64,000 bases of DNA from Deinococcus arboris (GCF_009755355.1 NZ_WQLB01000024.1:1-64000), one strand, 5' to 3'. Numbered from the stretch's first letter, positions 11,991 to 21,834 are shown. A program made the numbers and translations. The notes: generated from the letters alone by a model not told the origin.

Positions 11991-13685
11991 TCAGCTCAGT
12001 TTCCCGACCTCCGCCTGAAGGCTGTCCAGTTCGGCACGGAGAGCAGCCGTCTGATCGCGGGCAGCGTCCAGCCGGGCCTGTTCCTGGGTGGTAAAGCGGG
12101 TGTAGGGACTCACAGCGTCTTGCAGGCGGGTGTCGGCACGCTCCTGCTCGCGTTCGTACTCGCGCCGCACGATGCGTTCAAGCGCCTCACGCAACTCGGC
12201 CACCCGCGCCCTTAGCTGCCGGTGGGCCTGAAGTCGTTTATTGGGCAGCACGAACAGCCCCAAGCTGCCCAGCGTCAACCCGGCCAGAATGCCTCCAGTA
12301 AAGTCCAGAGCCGTGGCCCCAATCAGGGCGCCCACACCCGCTCCGATGCCCACCCCGCCGGCCAGGCCGCCAATCACGCCCTTCATGGCGTCCTCGGCGT
12401 CTCGCGAGAGGTCACGGGCCAATTCCTGCTCGGTGGCGGCTTCCAGATGCTCACGGGCGCTGCCGGCAATCCCTTGCAGCAGTGCGCCTCTGTCATAGGA
12501 AAAGCGGGTGCGGGCCACCTCGCTGCTGGGTTGACGGCGAATCAGGAAGGCCTGCACGTCCTCCCAGAAATGCAGGTTGGCCTCCACGAAGCGGTCAATC
12601 ATGGTGCCGAACTGCCGGTCAATGGCGTCGGGCAGTTCGGCCACCGATTCGCGCCGGAAGTCCTCTTCCAGTTCGCGGCTGTTGAGCAGCCCGCGCAGAT
12701 TGGAAAATCTCAGCCGCTCGTCGATGAAGCGGTCGGCCCGCACCTCGAATTCGCTGAGCAGACGCGCGACCCGGTTGAGCTGGCCGTCCAGTTCGCCCAG
12801 CATGCCCTCGCGGTGGGTGGCCTGCTGCGTTTCCAGGTCGCGCAGTACCGCTAGGTCGCCCGCCAGGGTGCGGCGCGCGGCCTCAGCGCGGGCTTCCTCA
12901 CCGTCTAGCAGGGCCGCCACTGTCCCCAGTGGGCTTTGCAGCTTTAGGCGAGTGCGCTCGGTATCGGATAACCGCTCGCTCAAGACCTGTCGCAGCGCCG
13001 CAAAGCCTGCGTCGCCCCCACGCTGCTCGCCCCGTGCACTGATCAGCAGGACAGGCGGGGTTAGGCCCAGTACACCCCGCGCGCCGGTTTCGACAAACTC
13101 ACGGACCTGGGTTTGCTGCTCTGGCGTTTCCAGCAGGTCGGCCTTATTGACCACCATGATGACCTGCCGACCCCAGCGCGCCGCCAGGCTCAGAAACTGC
13201 CGCTCGGATTCAGTAAAGGGCCGGTCAGCGCTGGTCAGGAACAGGACGAGGTCGGCGCGGGGCAAGAAGCCCTCGGTCAGCGCTTGGTGCTGGCGAATGA
13301 TGGCGTTGGTGCCAGGGGTATCGACCAGCGCCACGCCTTCGAGGCTGGGCAGAGGATAAGTCAGGCGGCTGACAAAGGGGTCGCGGGTAGGCTCAACTCG
13401 GCCGGGCCGCTCGCCGTTGACCAGCACATAGATGCGGTCTGTGGTGGGGGTAACGCCTTCGGGCAACACAGACGCGCCCAGCAGCGCGTTCACAAATGAA
13501 CTTTTGCCCGCATTGAATTCCCCGACGACCACCAGCAAGAAGGCCTCGTCGAGGTTCTGAAGAGCCTGGCGGGCATGCTCAGTGACCTCTTCAGGGGCCC
13601 CTTGCAGGGCCAGGAAAGCCTGAACACTGCTCAGCAACTGGCGCTCACGCGACAGCAGCGCCTGCACCGAACTAGAGACCAACAT
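11991..13685 (-). CDS. Dynamin-like GTPase (bacterial DLP)
   Basis: 564 residues. GTPase motifs: P-loop GEFNAGKSSFVNALLG (~residues 56-71), switch region GVTPTTD, G3 VDTPGTNAI, G4 VNKADLLE. A long helical region follows, then paired hydrophobic segments near residues 430-480 (VIGGLAGGVGIGAGVGALIG and ILAGLTLGSLGLFVLP) and a C-terminal coiled coil. This is the layout of bacterial dynamin-like proteins that tubulate or protect membranes. TACGCT at 13693-13698 lies seven nt upstream of the ATG, implying a leaderless mRNA. There is no second DLP gene beside it, although many bacterial DLPs occur as pairs. Confidence 0.85.
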   Translation of the reverse strand: MLVSSSVQALLSRERQLLSSVQAFLALQGAPEEVTEHARQALQNLDEAFLLVVVGEFNAGKSSFVNALLGASVLPEGVTPTTDRIYVLVNGERPGRVEPTRDPFVSRLTYPLPSLEGVALVDTPGTNAIIRQHQALTEGFLPRADLVLFLTSADRPFTESERQFLSLAARWGRQVIMVVNKADLLETPEQQTQVREFVETGARGVLGLTPPVLLISARGEQRGGDAGFAALRQVLSERLSDTERTRLKLQSPLGTVAALLDGEEARAEAARRTLAGDLAVLRDLETQQATHREGMLGELDGQLNRVARLLSEFEVRADRFIDERLRFSNLRGLLNSRELEEDFRRESVAELPDAIDRQFGTMIDRFVEANLHFWEDVQAFLIRRQPSSEVARTRFSYDRGALLQGIAGSAREHLEAATEQELARDLSRDAEDAMKGVIGGLAGGVGIGAGVGALIGATALDFTGGILAGLTLGSLGLFVLPNKRLQAHRQLRARVAELREALERIVRREYEREQERADTRLQDAVSPYTRFTTQEQARLDAARDQTAALRAELDSLQAEVGKLS

Positions 13686-13768
13686 GCCGCCCAGCGTACC
13701 TGCCGCGCTCCTGTTTCATCTTGACCAAGTGTTGCGCCTTGGAAGATAACCGTCCTGGGCTTGGCCCT

Positions 13769-13801
13769 CCCCGAATGGGGGAGAAGTCCCCCGTTTGGGG
13801 G
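13769..13801. repeat. Alternating C-tract/G-tract inverted repeats
   Basis: CCCC (13769-13772), GGGGGA (13777-13782), TCCCCC (13787-13792) and GGGGG (13797-13801) are separated by four-base spacers. The inner pair can form one hairpin, or the outer pairs can form two small hairpins. It lies in the gap between divergent dynamin-like and pseudopilin genes, about 95 bp before the first pilin start. Function unknown; it may be a structured leader or a transcriptional boundary. Confidence 0.45.
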
Positions 13802-13893
13802 CCCCTGGATGGGCGGAAAAGCGCGTCACTGTGGAAATTTGTGCAGTAACTGTCAGAGGCTGGGTGGCACCTTAACTAGTAGAGAGGTCACCT

Positions 13894-14400
13894 ATGATGA
13901 CACCCCACCCCCTCACTTCTAAAGCGCGTCAGCAGGGCTTTACGCTGCTGGAACTGCTGGTGATTATGGCTATCCTGGGCATTCTCTTTGGCCTGGGCTT
14001 CACCAGCTTCTCGAAGCTGCGCAATCCAGCGCGCGACACTGCTCGCACGGTGCACTCGGTGCTTTATCAGCTCCGTGCTGACGCGGCGGCCAACACCCAG
14101 GCCCGGCGCATGGTGCTGGCCGCCAACGGTGACTTGCAGCTGCAGAGCGCCCTGACCTGCGCTGAGACCAATCAGACGAAGTGGAATACGTACACGCTCA
14201 AAGTGGAATTGCCTGGTGGTACGCCAAGCCGTCCTGTGACCCTCAGTCGGCAAGGTGGAAACACGACGCCTAACGTCATTGTCTGTTACAGCCCACGCGG
14301 CCTGGCCACCGTTGCCGGTCAGCTGAATATCACCGATACCAAGGCCAGGTACGCCGTGCAGGTGGCGCTCAGCGGAGGAGTAAAAACCAGTGCGCAGTAA
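13894..14400 (+). CDS. Type IV prepilin-like protein (GspH/FimT type)
   Basis: 168 residues with a class III signal sequence: a basic leader, then QQG|FTLLELLVIMAILGILFGLGF. Prepilin peptidase should cut after the Gly at ~residue 16, and Glu+5 is present. The C-terminal part is a small globular domain with two Cys (LTCAE and IVCYS) that could form a disulfide, typical of minor pseudopilins. GAGAGGT precedes the ATG. It is first in a four-gene operon whose members overlap by 11 bp, suggesting a minor-pilin priming complex. Confidence 0.88.
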   Translation: MMTPHPLTSKARQQGFTLLELLVIMAILGILFGLGFTSFSKLRNPARDTARTVHSVLYQLRADAAANTQARRMVLAANGDLQLQSALTCAETNQTKWNTYTLKVELPGGTPSRPVTLSRQGGNTTPNVIVCYSPRGLATVAGQLNITDTKARYAVQVALSGGVKTSAQ

Positions 14401-14809
14401 CCAGTCCACTCAGGCCGGCTTCACGATCATCGAACTGCTGATTGCCCTGGCGATTCTGGGCATCGCCATGACGACGGTCATGAGCGCCCTGCTGGCCAAC
14501 ACCAGCCTCAACACCAAGATGGAGCGGCAGGCCAACGCGGTTCGTATCAGCGAGCAAACCTTAGAGGCTTACCGGCAACGAACCGATTACGCGGCGCTGC
14601 AAAAAAATGACTTGTCAGACACGGTCACAATGAATGGCCAGAGCTATACGGTGGTCACTGACTTCTGCCCAAATGATCTGACGACGGCCACCAAAACGGC
14701 GCTGCCCTGCAACAACACTTCGGTTTATATCCGTGTGGAGGTGAAATATGGCACGACCATTCTGCACCGCGCCGAAACGTACTTTACCCAGTTCGGCAAT
14801 GAGTCCTGA
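14390..14809 (+). CDS. Type IV prepilin-like protein (PilV/GspI type)
   Basis: 139 residues starting at a GTG that overlaps the previous gene by 11 bp. It has the short leader MRSNQSTQAG, then FTIIELLIALAILGIAMTTV, the prepilin N-terminal helix with Glu+5. Two Cys (DFCPN and LPCNN) may form a loop. Small size and second position in the cluster fit a PilV/GspI-type minor pilin. SD-like GGAGGAG lies upstream inside the preceding gene. Confidence 0.87.
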   Translation: MRSNQSTQAGFTIIELLIALAILGIAMTTVMSALLANTSLNTKMERQANAVRISEQTLEAYRQRTDYAALQKNDLSDTVTMNGQSYTVVTDFCPNDLTTATKTALPCNNTSVYIRVEVKYGTTILHRAETYFTQFGNES

Positions 14810-15794
14810 GCAGCGTCAAACGGGCTTCACGTTGACCGAACTGCTGGTGGGCATGAGCCTGTTGGCTGCTGTGATGACGATTGCCTTCTCGATGTTCCAG
14901 AGCAGCAACCAGCTGGTGGAGTCAGATACCAGCCGCATCATGGCGGCCCAGAACGCACAGACGGCCCTGGACATCATGACCAATGACCTTCGTCAGGCGG
15001 GCGAAAACCTGGCGTCTATTCGGCTGCCAGTCTCTGGCGTCGAATTTAACAATGCTAACCAGAAATTAATTGTGCGCCGGGGCATCGCTCCCATGAGTGC
15101 GGGCCAGGTGGGCACAGCCACCGATCTGATCAGTCAGCGGCCACAGGCCCTGAGCGTATGCAAGGCCATCGACAATCGCGTGCAGGTGATTGGCCCCACG
15201 CCGGCCGGCGATACCCCGTCGCGCTGCCTTTACAGAGGCGTGTCCGGCGCGGGTACCTCTGGGGATGATGTGCAGGTTCGGCCCTGGCGGGTCTTCTTTG
15301 CCTCGCAGGGAAATGCCTACCAGGCGGCCCTGCTGTACCGTCCCGCCGGGAATGGATTGCTGGCTGCCTTCGCGCCTGTGGTGGTTCAGACAATTAGTGG
15401 TGTGTCGAACAACACAGATGCGACCAAGCGGGTCGTAGAACTGGTATTGGCAGGAAATGTGCCTGCTGGGTTTTCTAGCACTAATGGGAGCCAGATTATT
15501 CTGATTGATCAGCGCCGGTACTGGGTGGCCGACAATCAGTTGAAGTTGGCAGTGGCAGGTGAGAAAGACGCTGACGCGCAGACGGTGGCCTTCGATATAG
15601 ACAGCCTGACTTTAAGCGCCACGGTGACAAATTCAAGTACCGCAGTTAACGCGCTGGCCATAGACGGCCCCTGGAACCGCGTCAAGACCATCGTGGCTGC
15701 CCTGAAGGCGCGCAATCCCAGCCAAGGTAAAGCCAACACCCGTACCTTCCAGTCGACGATTTATCCCCGCAATGTCGCCAGCGAGTCGCGTTAA
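14799..15794 (+). CDS. Type IV prepilin-like protein (PilW/GspJ type)
   Basis: 331 residues. The frame is open from 14748, but the ATG at 14799 gives the expected short leader MSPEQRQTG before FTLTELLVGMSLLAAVMTIAF. It overlaps the preceding gene by 11 bp. The larger ectodomain (DLRQAGENLASI near the N-terminus) resembles PilW/GspJ minor pilins that cap or initiate the pilus. A Cys pair (LSVCK and SRCLY) is present. Confidence 0.87.
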   Translation: MSPEQRQTGFTLTELLVGMSLLAAVMTIAFSMFQSSNQLVESDTSRIMAAQNAQTALDIMTNDLRQAGENLASIRLPVSGVEFNNANQKLIVRRGIAPMSAGQVGTATDLISQRPQALSVCKAIDNRVQVIGPTPAGDTPSRCLYRGVSGAGTSGDDVQVRPWRVFFASQGNAYQAALLYRPAGNGLLAAFAPVVVQTISGVSNNTDATKRVVELVLAGNVPAGFSSTNGSQIILIDQRRYWVADNQLKLAVAGEKDADAQTVAFDIDSLTLSATVTNSSTAVNALAIDGPWNRVKTIVAALKARNPSQGKANTRTFQSTIYPRNVASESR

Positions 15795-15825
15795 TGAAAC
15801 TGCGCGCCGCAAAGGAGTTCTCCCT

Positions 15826-18171
15826 GTGATCCCTGATTCTCCTGTTCGCTCCGTCGCCGCCCCTGACCGGCAGCAAGGGTTCTCACTGGTGCTGGCTCTC
15901 AGCCTAGTGGCCCTTCTGAGCATTATGCTGATTACCTACTCGCTGCTGACAGTCAACAACGCGAGAACCTCCAGCGCGACGTCGCGCGGAAGTGCCGGCT
16001 TCTACGCTGCCGAAGCGGCACTGAACGCCCGTGCCGATAACATTCGTACCCTCTTCAAGAGTTTCCGGACGCCTGGAGGTGAGTCGCCGCTGCCAGCGGG
16101 CGCCTGTGTCGGCGCCAATCAGGGCTCTGAGGACATGAAGTGCGAAGAAACCACAATCGCTGGCCGTAAGGTTCAGAGTTATGTGCAGCAGAGCGAAGAC
16201 CCCTATTCCATCGTGGTGGCTTCAGGCGAGCGCTTCGCTGGATTGACAGGTGAGGAGACACCCTACACCGTCCGCAGTCAGGCACTTAACGCCGCCGGGA
16301 ACCCCGAAGCCCTGGCCAACATGACCTTTCGCAGCCGCGTGGTGCCGCTGTTTCAGTTCGCCGTGTTCTTCGATAAAGACATGGAATTTGATAACACGGC
16401 GAAGCTGTCGTTCACTGGCCCCATTCACTCCAACGGCAACATTTTTCTGGATTCCGGAACAGGAACAGACACCTCTCTGACCCTTGAAGGACAGGTAACG
16501 TCGGCCTACGACATTTACCGCCGGCAGAAAAAGGACAACATCTGTCAGGGGTCAGTTTTGATTGCTGCCCAGGACACCAGTATGGTTGCCCTGCCGTGTA
16601 GTTCGGCGGTGGACACGCCTTACACCAACGACTATTACAAGACTCGCTATGGCGGCACCGTTGAGTCGAACATTGGTGAACTAGACGTGCCGTCTATTGC
16701 GGCCTTGCAGCCCACTCCTTCGGCGGAGTACTGGCAAAAGGCTGACGTCCGCATTGTGCTAAAGCGCAAGACGGCGGTGTCGTCAACCTTTACCAGTGCC
16801 AACTACGACGACTTCGAGCCTTATTTCGTGAGCTCGACTGGTCAGAGATTGAATGTCAACTGCGTTGACACTGCGCCCAACCCAGTGGCTAAGTTGTTGA
16901 CGCCGCCGCAAGTGGCTGTCAGTTACAGTGCGACCTTCCGGGATACCCGCGAAGCACGTTACTGGGACAACTCGGCGCAGGGCAACAACCCGGCCCGCTC
17001 CACCAAGATTATGTTGGATGTGAATGTCCGCAAACTACTCTCGTGCATTGAGAACAGTACCAATTCAAGTGTGCTGGGTGTTTCGGGCGGTCTGCAAAAT
17101 GCCACTGAAGGCGGTCTAGTGATCTACATGACAGTAGATGACCGCGGCGCCGCCAACTCCACAGTGACCAGCAGCCTGCTGGCCGTGCCATTGACCAATG
17201 GCAGTAACGGCGCGATTGCCCAGTCTGACGCCCCGGTTGCCAACAATTACGGTGTTCGGCTGTGGAATGCTGATGTCCTGAAGGCCGAGAGCGGCGCTAG
17301 GCCCAAGGGGGTTACGTTCGTGACCGACCAGGCCGCTTATGTCCAGGGCGACTTTAACAAAGCTCTGCCTAGTAGCGTCGACTGGGTGCCGTCCGCGGTT
17401 CTGGCGGACAGTTTTAATATCGTGTCTGAAGCGTGGGAGGAGCCAGCTACTTTCTGGTTGAGTACTACTTGCGTTACCTTAACTAGAGCCACCGCCATTG
17501 TGCCTCCTGTCGTGACTGCACCCACGACCTGCCCTGCAACGAGTGCTGCAGCGGCAGCCGTGACGACAGCTGTGAGTCGCACGCTCTACTCCGACGCTGT
17601 GAACATTGATGGCCTGACCTATTATGTTTATTCGACCCAGGGGGTTGCTGACCGTAAGGCTGGAGCCGGTCTCCTGAATAATAATACGGGCCTTACGTCC
17701 ACGCTGATTCCGAGCATGCCACTGGCAAATACGGGAAACAACATCCGGGTCGAGGGTGACCTGCTCTCAAAAATGCCCCTTACCTACCGCCAGGCGTCTG
17801 AAACCACCGTCAACACCGCTATTCTGGCGGGGACGGCCACCACCGTTGCCGAGCGTAAGATTTACGACAACCTTTCTTCGGACCTTCAAAGCGGTGGTGT
17901 TCACAACATGATGCGCTTTCACGAAGAATGGGGTGCCAACGGCGGCAACGCCAAAGGCATTCAGAAGTACAACTACCGCGGTTCGCTGGTCAGCCTGGAT
18001 CAGCCGCAGCATGCCAAGGGCTCATTCCAGGTGAACACGACTACGTACAACCCGCCTCTGCGCCAGTGGAAGTTTGAAGAGAATTTCCGGCAGAGTTCCA
18101 AGCTGCCCCCTCTGACCCCCCGCTTCGTCTATATCAAGCAGGAAAACTTCACCCGCGACTTCGCGCAGTAA
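15826..18171 (+). CDS. PilX-like pilus assembly protein, large ectodomain
   Basis: About 781 residues. I place the start at the GTG at 15826 because AAGGAG at 15812-15817 lies eight nt upstream; the frame is open from 15772. An N-terminal hydrophobic helix follows DRQQG|FSLVLALSLVALLSIM, with FYAAEAALNAR later, the pattern of PilX-type proteins. The ~700-residue ectodomain has several Cys pairs, no recognised enzyme motif, and is far larger than proteobacterial PilX. As the last gene in the minor-pilin operon it is a candidate tip adhesin or surface component (inference). A strong hairpin follows. Confidence 0.8.
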   Translation: MIPDSPVRSVAAPDRQQGFSLVLALSLVALLSIMLITYSLLTVNNARTSSATSRGSAGFYAAEAALNARADNIRTLFKSFRTPGGESPLPAGACVGANQGSEDMKCEETTIAGRKVQSYVQQSEDPYSIVVASGERFAGLTGEETPYTVRSQALNAAGNPEALANMTFRSRVVPLFQFAVFFDKDMEFDNTAKLSFTGPIHSNGNIFLDSGTGTDTSLTLEGQVTSAYDIYRRQKKDNICQGSVLIAAQDTSMVALPCSSAVDTPYTNDYYKTRYGGTVESNIGELDVPSIAALQPTPSAEYWQKADVRIVLKRKTAVSSTFTSANYDDFEPYFVSSTGQRLNVNCVDTAPNPVAKLLTPPQVAVSYSATFRDTREARYWDNSAQGNNPARSTKIMLDVNVRKLLSCIENSTNSSVLGVSGGLQNATEGGLVIYMTVDDRGAANSTVTSSLLAVPLTNGSNGAIAQSDAPVANNYGVRLWNADVLKAESGARPKGVTFVTDQAAYVQGDFNKALPSSVDWVPSAVLADSFNIVSEAWEEPATFWLSTTCVTLTRATAIVPPVVTAPTTCPATSAAAAAVTTAVSRTLYSDAVNIDGLTYYVYSTQGVADRKAGAGLLNNNTGLTSTLIPSMPLANTGNNIRVEGDLLSKMPLTYRQASETTVNTAILAGTATTVAERKIYDNLSSDLQSGGVHNMMRFHEEWGANGGNAKGIQKYNYRGSLVSLDQPQHAKGSFQVNTTTYNPPLRQWKFEENFRQSSKLPPLTPRFVYIKQENFTRDFAQ

Positions 18172-18181
18172 AGTCTTCATA

Positions 18182-18220
18182 GAAAAGCGCGCGGCTGCCC
18201 TGGGCAGCCGCGCGCTTTTC
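18182..18220. terminator. Bidirectional terminator
   Basis: A perfect 19-bp inverted repeat (18182-18200 with 18202-18220) around a one-base centre. The arms begin GAAAAGCGCGCGG and end CCGCGCGCTTTTC, so each strand gives a GC-rich stem followed by a U-run. It separates the convergent pilin operon and obg. Confidence 0.9.
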
Positions 18221-18229
18221 TCGTCTCGG

Positions 18230-19567
18230 TTACTTTCCCTCGTCCTCGTCGAAATACTCAAAGCGGTGGGTCCCGATCTCCACCGTGTCGCCTTCGCGGG
18301 CGCCCGCACGCTTCAGGGCGTTGTACAGGCCCTGGCGCTTAAACACACTGCCCAGATACTCGGACGCTTCCTCCAGATACCGCGAGAAACGCACAATCCG
18401 TTCTTCAAAGCCGCCGCCATGAATGGTCCAAACCCGTTCAGGCTGCCCGGTGGACACAATGCCTACTCCACGCGCCGCTGGATCAATGCGGAACTCGATT
18501 CGCAGTGCTTCCTCGCGCACGGTATCGGGCTCAATCTCCAGGGCATGCGTCTGTGCCCACAACTCGCGGTCAGGGAGCATCTGAAAAATGGCCTCGCGCA
18601 GCTGGGCCTGCCCTTGACCTTCCTTGGCGCTGACGTGGACGACCGGCAGACCAAACTGGACCAGCTCATCTTCGACCATGACGGCCAGGTCCTCATCGGT
18701 CAGTTCAACCTTGTTCAGCGCCACCAGCGCCACCTGCTCCAGCAAGCTGGGGTCGTAGGCATACAGCTCGGCCTGTAACTGGCGCAGCTCTTCGACGGGG
18801 TTGCGCGTCACGTCCAGGACGTAGACCAGCAGGCGCGTGCGGCTGATGTGCCGCAGGAATTCCAGCCCCAGGCCCTTGCCCTCACTGGCGCCCTCAATGA
18901 TGCCGGGAATATCCGCCAGGGTGAAGCGTTCGTCCAGCGGCGTGCCCGCCTCATCCAGCCGGTCCACCACGCCCAGGATGGGGGAGAGGGTGGTAAAGGG
19001 ATAATCGGCAATCGCTGGGTTGGCCCGTGACAGCGCTGCCAAAAGGCTGCTCTTGCCTGCATTGGGGTAGCCCACCAGGCCGACATCGGCAATCAGGCGC
19101 AGTTCCAGGCGCACGCGGCGCTTCTGGCCTGCCGTGCCCAGTTCAGCAAAGCGGGGTGCCTGCCGGGTGCTGCTGGTAAAGGTGCTGTTGCCACGTCCGC
19201 CGGAGCCGCCGCGTGCAATCACCCGTTCCTCGCCCACCCGCACCAGGTCGGCAATCACGCGGCCGCTGTCCTCGTCAAAGGCGGTGGTGCCCACGGGCAC
19301 ATCAATAAAGATGTCCTCGCCGTCAGATCCCTGACGTAGGCGGCCCTCGCCGTACGCGCCGTTGGGCGCCTTGAACTTGCGGCGGCCCACCAGCCGTTCC
19401 AGGCTCTCGACGCCCTGGGTGGCCCGCAGAACGATACTGCCGCCCTTGCCGCCGTGCCCGCCGTCTGGGCCGCCTTTTTCCATGTACTTGGCCCGGTGAA
19501 ATGACATGCTGCCGTCTCCGCCGTTGCCCGCCGCCACCTCAATATTCAGAACGTCACGAAATGCCAT
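18230..19567 (-). CDS. obg: GTPase Obg/CgtA
   Basis: 445 residues. The N-terminal glycine-rich Obg fold ([16 protein letters not shown] ... [12 protein letters not shown]) is followed by the G domain with P-loop [37 protein letters not shown] and NKVEL, then a C-terminal OCT domain. Obg binds the 50S subunit and couples ribosome assembly and stress signals to growth. The frame is open to 19813, but the conserved protein starts at 19567 with GGAGGAC just upstream. It lies behind rplU-rpmA as in most bacteria, but a terminator intervenes. Confidence 0.95.
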   Translation of the reverse strand: MAFRDVLNIEVAAGNGGDGSMSFHRAKYMEKGGPDGGHGGKGGSIVLRATQGVESLERLVGRRKFKAPNGAYGEGRLRQGSDGEDIFIDVPVGTTAFDEDSGRVIADLVRVGEERVIARGGSGGRGNSTFTSSTRQAPRFAELGTAGQKRRVRLELRLIADVGLVGYPNAGKSSLLAALSRANPAIADYPFTTLSPILGVVDRLDEAGTPLDERFTLADIPGIIEGASEGKGLGLEFLRHISRTRLLVYVLDVTRNPVEELRQLQAELYAYDPSLLEQVALVALNKVELTDEDLAVMVEDELVQFGLPVVHVSAKEGQGQAQLREAIFQMLPDRELWAQTHALEIEPDTVREEALRIEFRIDPAARGVGIVSTGQPERVWTIHGGGFEERIVRFSRYLEEASEYLGSVFKRQGLYNALKRAGAREGDTVEIGTHRFEYFDEDEGK

Positions 19568-19635
19568 CGCGCTGTCCTCCCTGGGACCTGGGGCCCCGCC
19601 TGCTGCTGTGGAGCGTACCGCGCCGGACAGCAGGT

Positions 19636-19671
19636 GCAAAAAAGTCCCCCGCCCAGTGGACGGGCGGGGGA
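19636..19671 (-). terminator. Terminator after rpmA
   Basis: TCCCCCGCCC (19645-19654) pairs with GGGCGGGGGA (19662-19671) around a seven-base loop. On the minus strand the stem is followed by CTTTTTTGC. This should end most rplU-rpmA transcripts and leave obg to read-through or its own promoter. Confidence 0.85.
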
Positions 19672-19688
19672 AACCACCAACGGACGGT

Positions 19689-19961
19689 TCAGTCAGCGGC
19701 GGCGGCAGTGGGCACTTCGATGGAGATGAAGCGGCCCTTGGTGCCACGGTTGGTGAACACGACCTTGCCGCCTTCCAGCGCAAACAGGGTGTGGTCACGG
19801 CCCATGCCCACATTGGGGCCGGCCTTGAACTTGGTGCCGCGCTGACGCACGAGGATGTTGCCGGCCAGCACCTGCTCGCCGCCGAACTTCTTCACGCCCA
19901 GGTACTTGGGCTGGCTGTCACGGCCGTTCTTGGACGAACCTACGCCTTTCTTGTGTGCCAT
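19689..19961 (-). CDS. rpmA: 50S ribosomal protein L27
   Basis: 90 residues, with the conserved N-terminus [16 protein letters not shown] that reaches toward the peptidyl-transferase centre, then [25 protein letters not shown] and the end [14 protein letters not shown]. There is no N-terminal extension of the type processed in Firmicutes. It starts 12 nt after rplU, with GGGAGGAC before the ATG, and they form one transcription unit. Confidence 0.97.
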   Translation of the reverse strand: MAHKKGVGSSKNGRDSQPKYLGVKKFGGEQVLAGNILVRQRGTKFKAGPNVGMGRDHTLFALEGGKVVFTNRGTKGRFISIEVPTAAAAD

Positions 19962-19973
19962 GTCTGTCCTCCC

Positions 19974-20276
<303 letters not shown>

Positions 20277-20666
20277 GGTCTTTCTCCTTCTGCCAGGCGT
20301 CCGGGAAACGCTGCCCCAGCCAGCTCTGACCACTTGTCGCGCCCCCGCCGCGTGGGCGGGTCACCAAGCTCGAACTGTACCACATGGGGGCGGTGCACGG
20401 TAGTCGGGAACGCCACCCATGTCCGGGGGGCAGAACGCGCCAGGACACAGGCAGAGCAGGCAACAGAGGACCACGCCGGCAAAGGGCGAGTACGGTCTGG
20501 GTTGCGCGGCTGTTCCCGTGTCTTTTTACGTGTCCTCGCGGTACACGTCGGCTCGCGGGGGGCGAGCGGGGCGTTTCTGACCTCCGGCGCTGACCCCTTG
20601 GACGGGGCAGCTGACCCTGACAGCCTAGCACGGAACCCTGGGCCAGCTGAGCCCGTAAGGAAGAGG
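20277..20666. other. Intergenic region with rplU promoter candidate
   Basis: About 390 bases between divergent rplU and the YkvA-like gene. On the minus strand, TGGTACAGT (20382-20374) is an extended -10 box that would give rplU a leader of about 90 nt. No clear -35 is seen. The rest (about 20400-20660) shows no gene I can support. Confidence 0.45.
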
Positions 20667-21029
20667 GTGTTTACCCGAGTCCGAGCCGTCTGGCGTGACG
20701 CCCTGGCCCTGCTGTTTGCCTTGGGCGACCGCCGCACCCCTGCTGGCGCCAAACTGCTGGCCGCCCTGGCGCTGGGGTACGCCCTGCTGCCGCTGGACCT
20801 GCTGCCTGACCTGACCCCAGTGCTGGGGCTGGCCGATGACGCGCTGGTGGTGCCGGGCCTGCTGGCGCTGGCGGCACGGACTTTGCCAGGCGACGTGCTG
20901 AACAGTGCTAGAGGACGCAGCCTGCGGGTGCAGCGCCGCCTGCCCTGGTTGGTGCCCGCGTTAGTGCTGGTGCTCTTAATTGGGATGGTCTTGCTGGGGT
21001 GGGCGCTTTGGCGGGCGTTGGGATCATAG
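20667..21029 (+). CDS. YkvA/DUF1232 family membrane protein
   Basis: 120 residues from a GTG with AAGGAAGAG upstream. The N-terminal half carries the DUF1232 pattern ([33 protein letters not shown]), whose core YxLxPxDLxPD is diagnostic. A C-terminal transmembrane helix follows ([24 protein letters not shown]). Function of the family is unknown. A longer frame covers much upstream sequence, but only this 3' part shows protein-like composition. Confidence 0.75.
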   Translation: MFTRVRAVWRDALALLFALGDRRTPAGAKLLAALALGYALLPLDLLPDLTPVLGLADDALVVPGLLALAARTLPGDVLNSARGRSLRVQRRLPWLVPALVLVLLIGMVLLGWALWRALGS

Positions 21030-21087
21030 GCCAAGCAGGGCAAAGTTGCTCGCGATTCCTAAAAAATGTGTGTATCTTCTCCAGTTG

Positions 21088-21789
21088 ATGAAAAAGCACA
21101 TGATGTTGGTTCTGCTGGCCCCCCTGGCCCTGGCCTCCTGCAACCTGTTCAACACCCCCAAGCCCGTCACCGGCGTGAGCGGTACGGTGGTGGAAGGCAC
21201 GCAGACCATTAACAGCACCACGGGCGATGTGACCCTGACCACCAAGGCCTGGAGCGGCGGCGCGGGTAAGGTCATGGTGGACGTTGCCGACGGCAACACC
21301 AACAAACTGCTGACGGAAACGGCCCTGAGCGCGCAGGGTGCTTTTGTCCTGGGCACCCTGCCGGTCCCTCCTCTCAAGAAGCTCTCCTCCGTCACGACTA
21401 CAGGTTGCACGGATAGCGTCGTTGTGAGCGATAAGGACGTTCAGGGCAATGCCGCATCCTTCCGGGTGGACGCCGCCAATGACAAGGCAATTGAACTGAT
21501 GAGCGTGAGTGGCAAAACGACCAACCTGGCGATTCTGACCTACGTTGACCGCAACGTGACCCAGAAGGGCAAGGTGGAATGCAAGGACACCGCTGGCAAA
21601 GTGACTTCGACGGCTGATGTGGACGTGCGCCTGGTCAAGGGCTGGAACTGGACGTATGTGAGCCTGACCCCGAGCACCAGCACGGTGGCGGCCTCCGCAA
21701 CGATGCGCAACGGCACTCCGGCAGGTGCCCAGTGGGTCTTTATGACCGCTGCCACCACCGCCAGCCTCAAGGCCCACAGCCTCTTCTAA
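21088..21789 (+). CDS. Predicted lipoprotein
   Basis: 233 residues. The signal peptide MKKHMMLVLLAPLALASC ends in a lipobox (LASC), so the mature protein is probably lipid-anchored at Cys18. The rest is a Thr/Val-rich beta-sandwich-like sequence without recognised enzymatic motif, with two further Cys (TGCTD, VECKD) that may pair. TATCTT lies six nt before an in-frame TTG that directly precedes the ATG, so transcription may be leaderless. A terminator follows. Confidence 0.72.
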   Translation: MKKHMMLVLLAPLALASCNLFNTPKPVTGVSGTVVEGTQTINSTTGDVTLTTKAWSGGAGKVMVDVADGNTNKLLTETALSAQGAFVLGTLPVPPLKKLSSVTTTGCTDSVVVSDKDVQGNAASFRVDAANDKAIELMSVSGKTTNLAILTYVDRNVTQKGKVECKDTAGKVTSTADVDVRLVKGWNWTYVSLTPSTSTVAASATMRNGTPAGAQWVFMTAATTASLKAHSLF

Positions 21790-21804
21790 GCCCCGCTCCT
21801 CCCA

Positions 21805-21834
21805 GGCTCCCGGCCTCTATGGCGGGGGCCTTTT
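21805..21834 (+). terminator. Rho-independent terminator
   Basis: GGCTCCCG (21805-21812) pairs with CGGGGGCC (21823-21830) and is followed by TTTTCTG. It ends the lipoprotein transcript. Confidence 0.8.
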
